Below are positions 37,504 to 45,077 of a stretch of DNA of 64,000 nt, piece by piece. A program made the translations under genes and the position numbers. The notes below the pieces were generated by a model. The model was not told the origin of the DNA. It worked only from the letters and a program-made list of their open reading frames with translations, and did no database searches. This DNA is from Paenibacillus sp. FSL R10-2782. Its GTDB lineage: Bacteria > Bacillota > Bacilli > Paenibacillales > Paenibacillaceae. Within the stretch, counting starts at the first letter, position 1. Each line of letters starts with the position of its first letter. Where the stretch lies: NCBI RefSeq assembly GCF_038592985.1, contig NZ_CP151951.1:4269001-4333000 (forward strand), read 5' to 3'.

Positions 37504-38837
37504 TTCGTCACAACCTCTATCGTCATTCCAGGTAATAATTCAGGTGTTCGCTGAACATCTACCCTTACCTGGAAGGAGCTTATATCAGCCAAACCTTTAT
37601 CCCGGCTCATTCTCATGTTGGTATACTGCGGAGCAGAGGTAACGTATCTCACCTTGCCCTGGATATTTTTGTCTAAAGCTACGACATGTGAAGCCACATT
37701 TCCCCCTGCTTTAAACTGTGAGATGGAATCCTCATTCACATAAATATCATAGTATAGCTGGTTGGTTTCAATAACGACGCCTGTTGCCCCTGTAGCAACG
37801 ATTTCTCCCATCTTGGGAACAATGCGGGACACTTTACCGTCTGCGGATGCCTTCAGCACCGTACGTCCGCGCTGCAATTCCAAGGTTTTGAGCTGAACGG
37901 TTAATGCCTGTTTTTGTTGAGCCAGAAGATCTACATTGTATTCACTATTTTTAACATCTTTACGTGTTTGGGAGGTCTGGGTAAGTGCTTCCTTGGCCTT
38001 TTCCGTTTTGATGCGGGCCTGTTCGCGTTCCTCTGCGGTTGCGCCTGCCTCCATTTTTTCCAGAGCGGTTTGCTGCTGGGCGATACTATTTTTAGCAATG
38101 TCGGATTGTTTGCTGGCCGCAGTAATCTGATTATTGGCAATCTCCACCTGATCCCGAGCTGTATCCAGCGTAATTTGGGCAGAATCCAGTTGGTTTTTGG
38201 CGTTATCCAGCTCCGCCTTGGTTCCAGCCCCAGCATCGTACAAAGCTTTGATACGGTTGTAATTGACTTTAGCCAACTCATGCGCCTGTTGTCTGGAGGT
38301 CACTGTCTTTTGCGCGATCTCTGCATTTCTTTTGGCTGTCTCCACCCCTGTCAGAGATGCGTCCAACGATTGCTGCGCCGCTTCAATAGCCAGCTTTTGC
38401 TTTTGGATATCCTCCGCACGTGTGCCTTGGTTCAACAGGGATTCTCCCGCTTGCGCAGCCTGAATATCCAGTTGCCCCTGTTTTTCTGAAGTCGAAATTT
38501 TCTCCGACTGGTTTTGCAGTCCGTCTTTAGCCTGCTTTATTTTTACATCAGCCTGCGCGATATCCGTTTTTAATTTCTCAATTTGCAGGTCGAGGTCCAC
38601 AGGATCGAGGGTCATGAGCACATCGCCTTTTTTCACCTGTTGTTCCTCCTTCACCTCAATGGTGCTCACTCTTCCCCCAACGCCCTGAAAAGCGACATTT
38701 ACGGTATCTGCGGTAAGTAACGTGTTTTTTTGTGCGGCAGCCATACTCACAGCATCCTTGCCGCTCATAGCCATCAGCGTACCTCCAGTACCTAACGCGG
38801 CAATAAGTATAACGTACACAATGATATTTTTTTTCAT
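37500..38837 (-). CDS. HlyD/EmrA-type membrane fusion protein
   Basis: 445 residues. A single N-terminal membrane anchor, a biotinyl-lipoyl-like half-motif (V-S-T-I-E-V-K-E-E-Q-Q-V-K-K-G-D-V-L), a long coiled-coil hairpin rich in Q, A, K and E (about residues 85-320), then the second lipoyl half and a beta-barrel (G-K-V-S-R-I-V-P-K-M-G-E). It acts as periplasm/wall-side adaptor of the downstream permease. Confidence 0.85.
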   Translation of the reverse strand: MKKNIIVYVILIAALGTGGTLMAMSGKDAVSMAAAQKNTLLTADTVNVAFQGVGGRVSTIEVKEEQQVKKGDVLMTLDPVDLDLQIEKLKTDIAQADVKIKQAKDGLQNQSEKISTSEKQGQLDIQAAQAGESLLNQGTRAEDIQKQKLAIEAAQQSLDASLTGVETAKRNAEIAQKTVTSRQQAHELAKVNYNRIKALYDAGAGTKAELDNAKNQLDSAQITLDTARDQVEIANNQITAASKQSDIAKNSIAQQQTALEKMEAGATAEEREQARIKTEKAKEALTQTSQTRKDVKNSEYNVDLLAQQKQALTVQLKTLELQRGRTVLKASADGKVSRIVPKMGEIVATGATGVVIETNQLYYDIYVNEDSISQFKAGGNVASHVVALDKNIQGKVRYVTSAPQYTNMRMSRDKGLADISSFQVRVDVQRTPELLPGMTIEVVTK

Positions 38838-38914
38838 TGCTATGAACTCTCCTTCATGATGATTTAGCTAATAATAAGCGGAAAATGAAAGTTAAAAAAC
38901 AAGTACGCAACCTG

Positions 38915-38934
38915 ATAGTACGACGTCTAACTAT
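38915..38934. promoter_or_regulatory. Possible second operator between marR and hlyD-type gene
   Basis: ATAGT...ACTAT dyad of 20 bases total, same overall length as the marR operator candidate but with reversed arms. It lies 78 bases before the hlyD-type start. Weak evidence. Confidence 0.3.
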
Positions 38935-38951
38935 TGGTCTCGGGAAAGGTA

Positions 38952-39458
38952 TTATTCCCGTTTTATTCGCTCCAGACCTGTGGAAAGCTTCTGTAGCATC
39001 CCCGCGAAGTGGACATGATCTTCCTTCGTAAATTCCTTCAATAAATCGGAAAAAAGCTGAATGAACAGCGGAATTCTTTCCGTCATTAACTGTCTTCCTT
39101 CCTCAGTCAAGGAGATTGCGGTCATACGGCGATCCTCCAGCGTACTTCTTCGGATGATACCGTCACGTTCCAGCTTGTCGATTACACTGGTTACGGTTGA
39201 ACGTGTTACTCCTGAATATTCGGCCAGTTCAGATGGAGTCAACGCACGTTCATGCAGATACAGCGGAATTAAGATTTTCAGACTTCCAATGGATAGTCCA
39301 TATTCCGACAGTCTGGAGCACACACCATTGTATACTTCATGAGCCGTCTGCATGAAAAGCACTAGCGTACTCAACGATTGGGGGTCCACATGGGGAATTT
39401 TTTCTGCCAATAAGTTTATCTTTTTGGGATCACCCTTGAAGTTAAAATCAAAATACAA
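38952..39458 (-). CDS. MarR-family transcriptional regulator
   Basis: 168 residues from a TTG start, with AGAGGGGG 8 bases upstream. The winged helix reads L-T-P-S-E-L-A-E-Y-S-G-V-T-R-S-T-V-T-S-V-I-D-K-L-E-R-D-G, then the wing D-R-R-M-T-A-I-S-L-T-E-E-G. It lies first in an operon with the HlyD-type adaptor and ABC-2 permease, so it probably represses them in the absence of a ligand. A perfect dyad lies just upstream of the start. Confidence 0.87.
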   Translation of the reverse strand: MYFDFNFKGDPKKINLLAEKIPHVDPQSLSTLVLFMQTAHEVYNGVCSRLSEYGLSIGSLKILIPLYLHERALTPSELAEYSGVTRSTVTSVIDKLERDGIIRRSTLEDRRMTAISLTEEGRQLMTERIPLFIQLFSDLLKEFTKEDHVHFAGMLQKLSTGLERIKRE

Positions 39459-39489
39459 CGTGAAAGCCCCCTCTGTAATTAATATCCAC

Positions 39490-39509
39490 ACTATACGTCG
39501 CCGTATAGT
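39490..39509. promoter_or_regulatory. Candidate MarR operator (perfect dyad)
   Basis: ACTATACG-TCGC-CGTATAGT, an 8-bp perfect inverted repeat 32-51 bases upstream of the marR start. The size and symmetry fit a MarR dimer site, consistent with autoregulation. Confidence 0.6.
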
Positions 39510-39546
39510 TATGTGTCAATACTCTTTTTAGAGGCGCATTAATAAA

Positions 39547-39589
39547 AAAGGTTTCCAAGCTCCCTGGCCAGGAGTCAAGAAAACCTTCT
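39547..39589 (-). terminator. Terminator downstream of the NADH dehydrogenase gene
   Basis: On the minus strand AAGGTTT...AAACCTT with an inner partially paired segment, followed by TTTTTT. Confidence 0.6.
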
Positions 39590-39623
39590 CAATGCATAGG
39601 ATTTTTTGATGTCATGCTCAAGC

Positions 39624-40814
39624 TTAGAAAAACCGTCCCTTTTTAAGCACTAGCGGAATCCCGCCAATGATAAACAGATAACGGATATCCACAATTTTCT
39701 TCAACTGCGCGGCAATCCAGCCCTTTATTTTGCGATTGCCCACGACCGCGACAGCCTCCCCTTTTCCAAGAGAAGCAACCGTGCCTTTATTGGAAAATAC
39801 GAACTTGTGCAGCTCCTTTTTCCGAAGTGTAGCTGCCAGATTCTTTGCGCAGAGTACCCCTTGCTGCATTGCAATTTGGGCGGTCGGCGGATACGGGCGT
39901 CCTTCGGGATTAAACATTAAAGAACTGTCCCCGATAATAAAAATGTCGTCATGGCCCGGTGCGCGTAGAAAATCGTCGATCTTCACCCGTCCGCGCATCA
40001 CTTCAAATCCGGCTTTCTCGATGAGGCCGTTACCACGAATACCTCCAGTCCATACGACCGTGCAGGCTTCGATTTTCTCACCCTCACCGACAATGACGCC
40101 GTCCTCAAGACATTCCTTAATGGGAACACCGATGCGGAAGGTAACGCCCTTGCGCTTAAGGACTTCCATCGCGTATTCTACCAGCTCCGGATCGAAGCCC
40201 GGCAATGCCGTAGGAGCCGCTTCGACGTTAATGATTTGAATCCGGTTAAAATCAATATCATAGGCTCTCGCCAATTGTGGCAGGCGATCCGCCAGTTCTG
40301 CCACGAATTCAATGCCGCTAAAGCCCGCTCCTCCGACCACAAAATTCAGCCGTCCGGGGTTTCCGTCATTTTTATACAAAGCAAGCTGGTATTCGATATG
40401 CTCACGGATCAAGCGGACCGAGTTAATGCTTCGAATCGTAAGCGCGAACTTATCCATCCCCTGAATACCGAAGGTTTCCGGTTCCCCACCCAGTCCGATC
40501 ACCAGATAATCATAGGATAGCGATCCATCCTCCAGCACGATTTTCTTCTCCTTCGGTATGATTTCCTTAACCGTTCCTTTGATTAGATCCACCTTGAACT
40601 CATCGATCAGCTGCGAAATCGGAATCCGTGAATGCTCAATTGTATCCGTACCCGCCGCAGGCATGTGGAGATGCGTTGTTATATAATGATAATCATGGCG
40701 GTTAATCAGCGTGACATCGGCCTCGTTGTGCTTGAGCTCCTTTTGCAATTGCTGAGCCGTCAAAATACCGCCATACCCGGCGCCCACAATGACAATTTTG
40801 GGAATACTGCCCAT
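39624..40814 (-). CDS. Type II NADH:quinone oxidoreductase (NDH-2)
   Basis: 396 residues. FAD Rossmann motif V-I-V-G-A-G-Y-G-G near the start, NAD-binding motif V-V-G-G-A-G-F-S-G-I-E-F in the middle, and F-I-I-G-D-S-S-L with P-P-T-A-Q-I-A-M-Q-Q-G, which contacts flavin and quinone. The C-terminal amphipathic stretch (R-Y-L-F-I-I-G-G-I-P) likely anchors it to the membrane face. It passes electrons from NADH to menaquinone without pumping protons. Monocistronic. Confidence 0.88.
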   Translation of the reverse strand: MGSIPKIVIVGAGYGGILTAQQLQKELKHNEADVTLINRHDYHYITTHLHMPAAGTDTIEHSRIPISQLIDEFKVDLIKGTVKEIIPKEKKIVLEDGSLSYDYLVIGLGGEPETFGIQGMDKFALTIRSINSVRLIREHIEYQLALYKNDGNPGRLNFVVGGAGFSGIEFVAELADRLPQLARAYDIDFNRIQIINVEAAPTALPGFDPELVEYAMEVLKRKGVTFRIGVPIKECLEDGVIVGEGEKIEACTVVWTGGIRGNGLIEKAGFEVMRGRVKIDDFLRAPGHDDIFIIGDSSLMFNPEGRPYPPTAQIAMQQGVLCAKNLAATLRKKELHKFVFSNKGTVASLGKGEAVAVVGNRKIKGWIAAQLKKIVDIRYLFIIGGIPLVLKKGRFF

Positions 40815-41061
40815 GCTTTTACCCCTTCCGGTTTACGTAATCTTTGATATTCACAGCTTTGCTACCTGCATGACTAATTTATGCACACCAGATAATCTTC
40901 ATCAAAATATTAATCACTTAAACTTTGCAAGCGGAACCCGGCAGTTTATAATGATAAACAGTGAATCATGCGTTCGATGGCTTTCTTACCTCTGCGGCTG
41001 ATTCAACATTTAACATTCAATATCCATTATCCATACTATTCCTTTCGGAGGTGTTTTTAGA

Positions 41062-42066
41062 GTGACAGCTCAATCCACAGGTGCGGAGCTCCGCGATCTG
41101 ATTATCATCGGAGGCGGTCCAGCCGGTATTTTCGCTGCTTTCTACGGGGGAATGCGACAGGCATCCGTCACCTTAATTGAAAGTATGCCCCAACTCGGGG
41201 GCCAGCTTGCAGCCCTTTATCCTGAAAAATATATTTATGACGTCGCTGGCTTTCCTAAAGTGACTGCACAGGAACTGGTCAACAATCTCGTTCAGCAGAT
41301 GAACCACTTTAATCCAGAAGTACAGTTAGAAGAGAAAGTCGTATCATTAGAGAAAAAGGAAGAACGCCACTTCATCGTCAAAACAGATAAAGGCGGCGAG
41401 TATCACGGTAAAGCGGTCATTATTACCGCTGGCGTGGGTGCTTTTGAGCCGCGCAGACTGGAACTGCCGGGCGCAGATCGTTTTGAAAAAACGAACCTGC
41501 ATTACTTTGTCAGCGACCTGAGCAAATTTGCAGGCCGGAAAGTGCTGATCAGCGGCGGCGGCGACTCTGCGGTAGACTGGGCGCTCATGCTGGAACCGAT
41601 TGCAGAACAGGTTACATTGATTCACCGCCGCGACAAGTTCCGTGCGCATGAACACAGTGTAGAAAACCTCCTCGCTTCCAAAGTAAACGTCGTTACACCG
41701 ACTGAAATTACAGAGCTGCATGGGGAAGACTTGATTACGAAGGTTACTCTTGCTCATGTAAAAACCAAAGAAACTCAGGAAATCGAAGTGGACGATGTAA
41801 TCGTTAACTTTGGATTTGTATCCACACTCGGCCCGATTGCCGAATGGGGAATCGAAATCGAAAGTAACTCCATCGTGGTCGATTCCCGTCAGGAAACGAA
41901 TATTCCCGGTATTTTCGCCGCTGGGGACATTACAACCTATCCAGGCAAGCTCAAGCTGATTGCTGTCGGCTTTGGTGAAGCCCCTACGGCCGTCAACAAT
42001 GCCAAGGTATATGTTGATCCGGACGCCAAGCTGTCCCCGGGTCACAGTAGTAACATGAAACTGTAG
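41062..42066 (+). CDS. Ferredoxin--NADP(+) reductase, thioredoxin-reductase-like (YumC type)
   Basis: 334 residues. FAD motif [14 protein letters not shown] motif [10 protein letters not shown] and C-terminal [10 protein letters not shown]. It lacks the C-x-x-C redox pair of thioredoxin reductase, as expected for the YumC family. Start is GTG with CGGAGG upstream. It reduces ferredoxin or flavodoxin with NADPH. Confidence 0.9.
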   Translation: MTAQSTGAELRDLIIIGGGPAGIFAAFYGGMRQASVTLIESMPQLGGQLAALYPEKYIYDVAGFPKVTAQELVNNLVQQMNHFNPEVQLEEKVVSLEKKEERHFIVKTDKGGEYHGKAVIITAGVGAFEPRRLELPGADRFEKTNLHYFVSDLSKFAGRKVLISGGGDSAVDWALMLEPIAEQVTLIHRRDKFRAHEHSVENLLASKVNVVTPTEITELHGEDLITKVTLAHVKTKETQEIEVDDVIVNFGFVSTLGPIAEWGIEIESNSIVVDSRQETNIPGIFAAGDITTYPGKLKLIAVGFGEAPTAVNNAKVYVDPDAKLSPGHSSNMKL

Positions 42067-42086
42067 TCTACTTTAGACTATGACAA

Positions 42087-42137
42087 AAAAGGGTATTTTA
42101 CTCCAAATTTGAATTATTGGAGTGAAATACCCTTTTC
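42087..42137. terminator. Bidirectional terminator between ferredoxin reductase gene and sda
   Basis: AAAAGGGTATTTTACTCCA pairs with TGGAGTGAAATACCCTTTT (one mismatch) around a short loop. An A-run on the left gives U residues on the minus strand. Confidence 0.85.
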
Positions 42138-42226
42138 TACGGTGTGCCTATTCGTTGCAATGATTGTCCGTAAAGCCATTCGAACCCTGAATGACTTCAC
42201 AGTCACAGTACGAGAGCTTGTCCGGT

Positions 42227-42370
42227 CTAATGAAGGACTACGGCTGTACTCATCTCTAAGTTTCTTTTGTGAATCTCAGCCAGCAACAGTGCAATGAAGT
42301 CACATTCAAGTTTAAGCTCGATTGCCATCTGATAGGAATCCAAAAGCATTTCATCCGTCAGCATAGCCAT
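42227..42370 (-). CDS. sda: Sporulation histidine kinase inhibitor Sda
   Basis: 47 residues, helical hairpin. Landmarks: L-T-D-E-M-L-L-D-S-Y, then A-I-E-L-K-L-E-C-D-F-I and L-L-A-E-I-H-K-R-N-L, matching the pattern L-S-D-E-L-L-I-E-S-Y...D-F-I-x-L-I-x-x-E-I-K-R-R of Bacillus Sda. Sda blocks KinA/KinB autophosphorylation, which delays sporulation when DNA replication is disturbed. Two ATGs (42370 and 42364) are possible; the second has a better spaced GAGG. The short gene lies on the strand opposite ordinary gene calls, directly downstream of DnaA-box-like sequences. Confidence 0.85.
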   Translation of the reverse strand: MAMLTDEMLLDSYQMAIELKLECDFIALLLAEIHKRNLEMSTAVVLH

Positions 42371-42404
42371 CCTCGACACAACCTTTCCTTATATTTCAAA
42401 ATCT

Positions 42405-42433
42405 ATTCTATCAAAATACCAAAAACGGAACAA
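42405..42433 (-). promoter_or_regulatory. Promoter of sda
   Basis: Minus-strand TTGTTC (42428-42433) and TAGAAT (42405-42410), spaced 17 bases, ~35 bases upstream of the sda start. Confidence 0.6.
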
Positions 42434-42441
42434 GCGTTCTG

Positions 42442-42541
42442 TTATCCACAGCATGTTGTGGAAATCCTGTGTATAAATTGTTGGTAAGTGTCGTAAAGCC
42501 TTATATGTGACAGGGGATAATGTGGACAATACTTATACACA
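42442..42541. promoter_or_regulatory. Cluster of DnaA-box-like sequences upstream of sda
   Basis: TTATCCACA at 42442-42450 (perfect consensus). TTTCCACAA (minus strand) at 42456-42464. TTATACACA (minus) at 42468-42476 and (plus) at 42533-42541. TTGTCCACA (minus) at 42521-42529. They lie right behind the sda -35 box, the arrangement known for Bacillus sda, which is turned on by active DnaA. Confidence 0.75.
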
Positions 42542-42651
42542 GGATTTTGACGCTGGTAAATAAAAAAAAATTTTCATTGTTTACACAAATATATTATATT
42601 CACAATCTACTAAATTGAATTTTATGGTATTAAATTAAATAAAATCAAGAA

Positions 42652-43311
42652 TTATTGGGGTCTTGTGTTTACCTCCAAAATCCATATCCGTCCATTCGGA
42701 TCAAGTCCATAATCAAATCCCAATTGTCCAATCCCTGGAAATCTTTTTTCCAGTACAGGAATGCATCGCTGTGTAAGATTAACGATTTCACGACGCTTTC
42801 GGATAGCCACCCGACGGGGATAAATCTTCCGAAGTGCATCCATTCCCTTGATCAGAGTTCCCCCTTTGCACAGGTTCGTAATGACCAGTCCGGGACGGGC
42901 ATGACGGGCAACCACGGATCGGAAAAACCATTTCTGCCCCTCCTTCACCACTTTTACCCGATAGTCCACAGGTCTATCCTGAATCGTAGCCAACAAAATA
43001 CCCTGCTGAATCAAATACGGACGCCGGAGCCGGAGCTTCCCGATTCCTACAGCCAGCGCTTGAAAGCTGCTGAACCGGTATGTGCGTTCCATATGTGTGC
43101 AGGTGTATTCCCTACGACCCCTAGCCACACGCATGACTCCGCTTCCACCGCCGCCCTTCACGGGCTTTATAAATACAAAAGCATATTGTCGTAGCATCAT
43201 ACGCAACTGTTCCTCGTTATACAGACTGGTTTCCGGTATATAAACAGCGGTATGTGGATGGTGCAGCAGCGCCTTTGTCTTTAACCATTTGCTTGCTAGT
43301 TGTCTCATCAT
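42652..43311 (-). CDS. YheC/YheD-family ATP-grasp protein
   Basis: 219 residues. ATP-grasp features: the glycine-rich loop K-P-V-K-G-G-G-G-S-G-V, metal and ATP contacts in D-Y-R-V-K-V and the C-terminal D-Y-G-L-D...W-I-L-E-V-N-T-R-P-Q. This is the short form of the endospore-coat-associated YheC/YheD family. It ends right after N-T-R-P, a little shorter than most. AAAGGAG precedes the ATG. Substrate unknown. Confidence 0.78.
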   Translation of the reverse strand: MMRQLASKWLKTKALLHHPHTAVYIPETSLYNEEQLRMMLRQYAFVFIKPVKGGGGSGVMRVARGRREYTCTHMERTYRFSSFQALAVGIGKLRLRRPYLIQQGILLATIQDRPVDYRVKVVKEGQKWFFRSVVARHARPGLVITNLCKGGTLIKGMDALRKIYPRRVAIRKRREIVNLTQRCIPVLEKRFPGIGQLGFDYGLDPNGRIWILEVNTRPQ

Positions 43312-43529
43312 ACCCTTTCTCCTTTCGCCGTGAGGTATACTTATACATACTCAACAGCAACCAGCTATTCTTGTATGATCGTCCAAGGACCAAGTCCATT
43401 TCGACAAGATCCCTGTCAACGGTAGCATGCACCTGATATCACTGGTACAATGACAATAATCTGACTACCATTTGCACAGAGCAGCGAAATTTACGCTCAA
43501 ATCGTTTTTTTCGACAAGGAGGTCATACC

Positions 43530-45077
43530 ATGAACAGCAAAATCGGCATCATGGACATTGGATCAAACTCCATTCGTCTAGTAATCTATGAAATGACAGA
43601 GACAGGCGCCTACCGGATTGTGCAGGAATGCAAGGAAGCTGCACGACTGAGCGAGAAGGTCGGGGCGAATGGACGTATGGAACGAGAAGCTGTTCGGAGC
43701 ATTGCTCCATTACTGAATCAATTTAAGGCAGTATGCCGTATGCACGGGGTCCTTCGTATGCGTGCAGCAGCGACAGCAGCCATCCGCAATGCGGCGAATT
43801 CAGATGAGATCGTCCAATGGATCGCGGAGGAAACGGGCTTAACGCTGGAAATACTGACCGGAGAGCAAGAGGGCTATGCGGGCTTTCTGGGCGTGGTCAA
43901 TACCATGAATGTAAACGACGGCATTATTATTGACATCGGGGGCGGCAGTACCGAAATTACGCTGTTCCGCGAGCGACAGCGGCTTCATACCGTATCGTTT
44001 CCTTTTGGCGCGGTCAACACGAATTCGCGCTTTGGCCAGGAGGTCAGGAACGGTGAATGGTCCTCTCAGCAGATCGAGGAGATGGAGAGCTTCGTCCGTT
44101 CTTCCCTGCAAGACCATGATTGGATCTTTTCCAATCCGGGCCTGCCGTTCATCGGTTTGGGCGGTACCTTGCGTACCTTGGCCAAAATCAATCAGAAGCG
44201 GCAGGATTACTCGTTGCCCGTGACGCACCATTACGAAATGACGACAGAAGATGTCGATTATTTTTATGTCAGTCTGCCCCATCTTCCCTATGAAAAACGC
44301 AAAAAAACAGCCGGCCTGTCCAAAGACAGAGCCGACATTATTGTACCGGGGCTAGTTATCTTGAAAACGATATTCGAGGCCGCTCATGGTTCCACCTATT
44401 GGGTCAGCGGAGCGGGTCTGCGTGACGGTTTGTTTCATGAACTGGTCAATTCCGAAAAGCCTGTGGTCGACAATCCGCTCATCGCGTCGATCCGCAATAT
44501 ACTTTCATTCGCTGTCCCGGTTAGCGAAGAGCACGTCAAGCGGGTTAACGAGTACGCTGTCCGACTCTATGACGAACTCGTTGACGTATGGGCTGACGTA
44601 TCATCCTCAGCGATGGACAAACGTCTGCTGCTGACCGCCGCAACGCTGTACAAAACCGGAGCTGCCTTAAATTACTATCATTTCCGCCAGCATTCCGTGT
44701 TCTGGATCCTACATGCGGGCATCGGCGGTTTATCCCATCAGGAAACGGTGCTGGCTGCGCTGATCGCAGACTACCATCCCAAGAATCGGACGCCCCGACT
44801 GTTGCGCACACATGCCGATATTCTGGAGCCTTCCGACGAAGAACGTGTACATCGGTTGGGCTCCCTGCTCCAGCTTGCGATCGGCATGGATCGGAGCGAA
44901 TCCGGCATCATCACCAGCATCAATCCCACCACAGGTGACGATGCGCTGCATCTTCGTCTGGAAAGCATGGGTGAACCGATTCTGGAACAGCGGGAGCTGG
45001 AGGCTGTCGCCAAAGATTTTCAAAAAGCATGGAACCTTACGTTGTCGTGGTCCATTCTTCCTTCTTCCAATTTCTAA
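43530..45077 (+). CDS. ppx: Exopolyphosphatase / guanosine pentaphosphatase (Ppx/GppA)
   Basis: 515 residues. The actin-like ATPase fold has the phosphate loops M-D-I-G-S-N-S-I-R-L and I-D-I-G-G-G-S-T-E, followed by a C-terminal HD-like helical domain (I-L-H-A-G-I-G-G-L and related helices). It removes terminal phosphate from inorganic polyphosphate. CAAGGAGG before the ATG. Its 3' end overlaps the convergent ppk by 41 bases, a counterpart pair that makes and breaks polyphosphate. Confidence 0.88.
   Translation: MNSKIGIMDIGSNSIRLVIYEMTETGAYRIVQECKEAARLSEKVGANGRMEREAVRSIAPLLNQFKAVCRMHGVLRMRAAATAAIRNAANSDEIVQWIAEETGLTLEILTGEQEGYAGFLGVVNTMNVNDGIIIDIGGGSTEITLFRERQRLHTVSFPFGAVNTNSRFGQEVRNGEWSSQQIEEMESFVRSSLQDHDWIFSNPGLPFIGLGGTLRTLAKINQKRQDYSLPVTHHYEMTTEDVDYFYVSLPHLPYEKRKKTAGLSKDRADIIVPGLVILKTIFEAAHGSTYWVSGAGLRDGLFHELVNSEKPVVDNPLIASIRNILSFAVPVSEEHVKRVNEYAVRLYDELVDVWADVSSSAMDKRLLLTAATLYKTGAALNYYHFRQHSVFWILHAGIGGLSHQETVLAALIADYHPKNRTPRLLRTHADILEPSDEERVHRLGSLLQLAIGMDRSESGIITSINPTTGDDALHLRLESMGEPILEQRELEAVAKDFQKAWNLTLSWSILPSSNF

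Noticed and set aside
41347..42045. 232-codon minus-strand open frame
   Set aside because: Antisense to the ferredoxin reductase gene; no coding signature of its own.
43839..44282. 147-codon minus-strand open frame
   Set aside because: Antisense to the ppx coding region; a by-product of codon bias.
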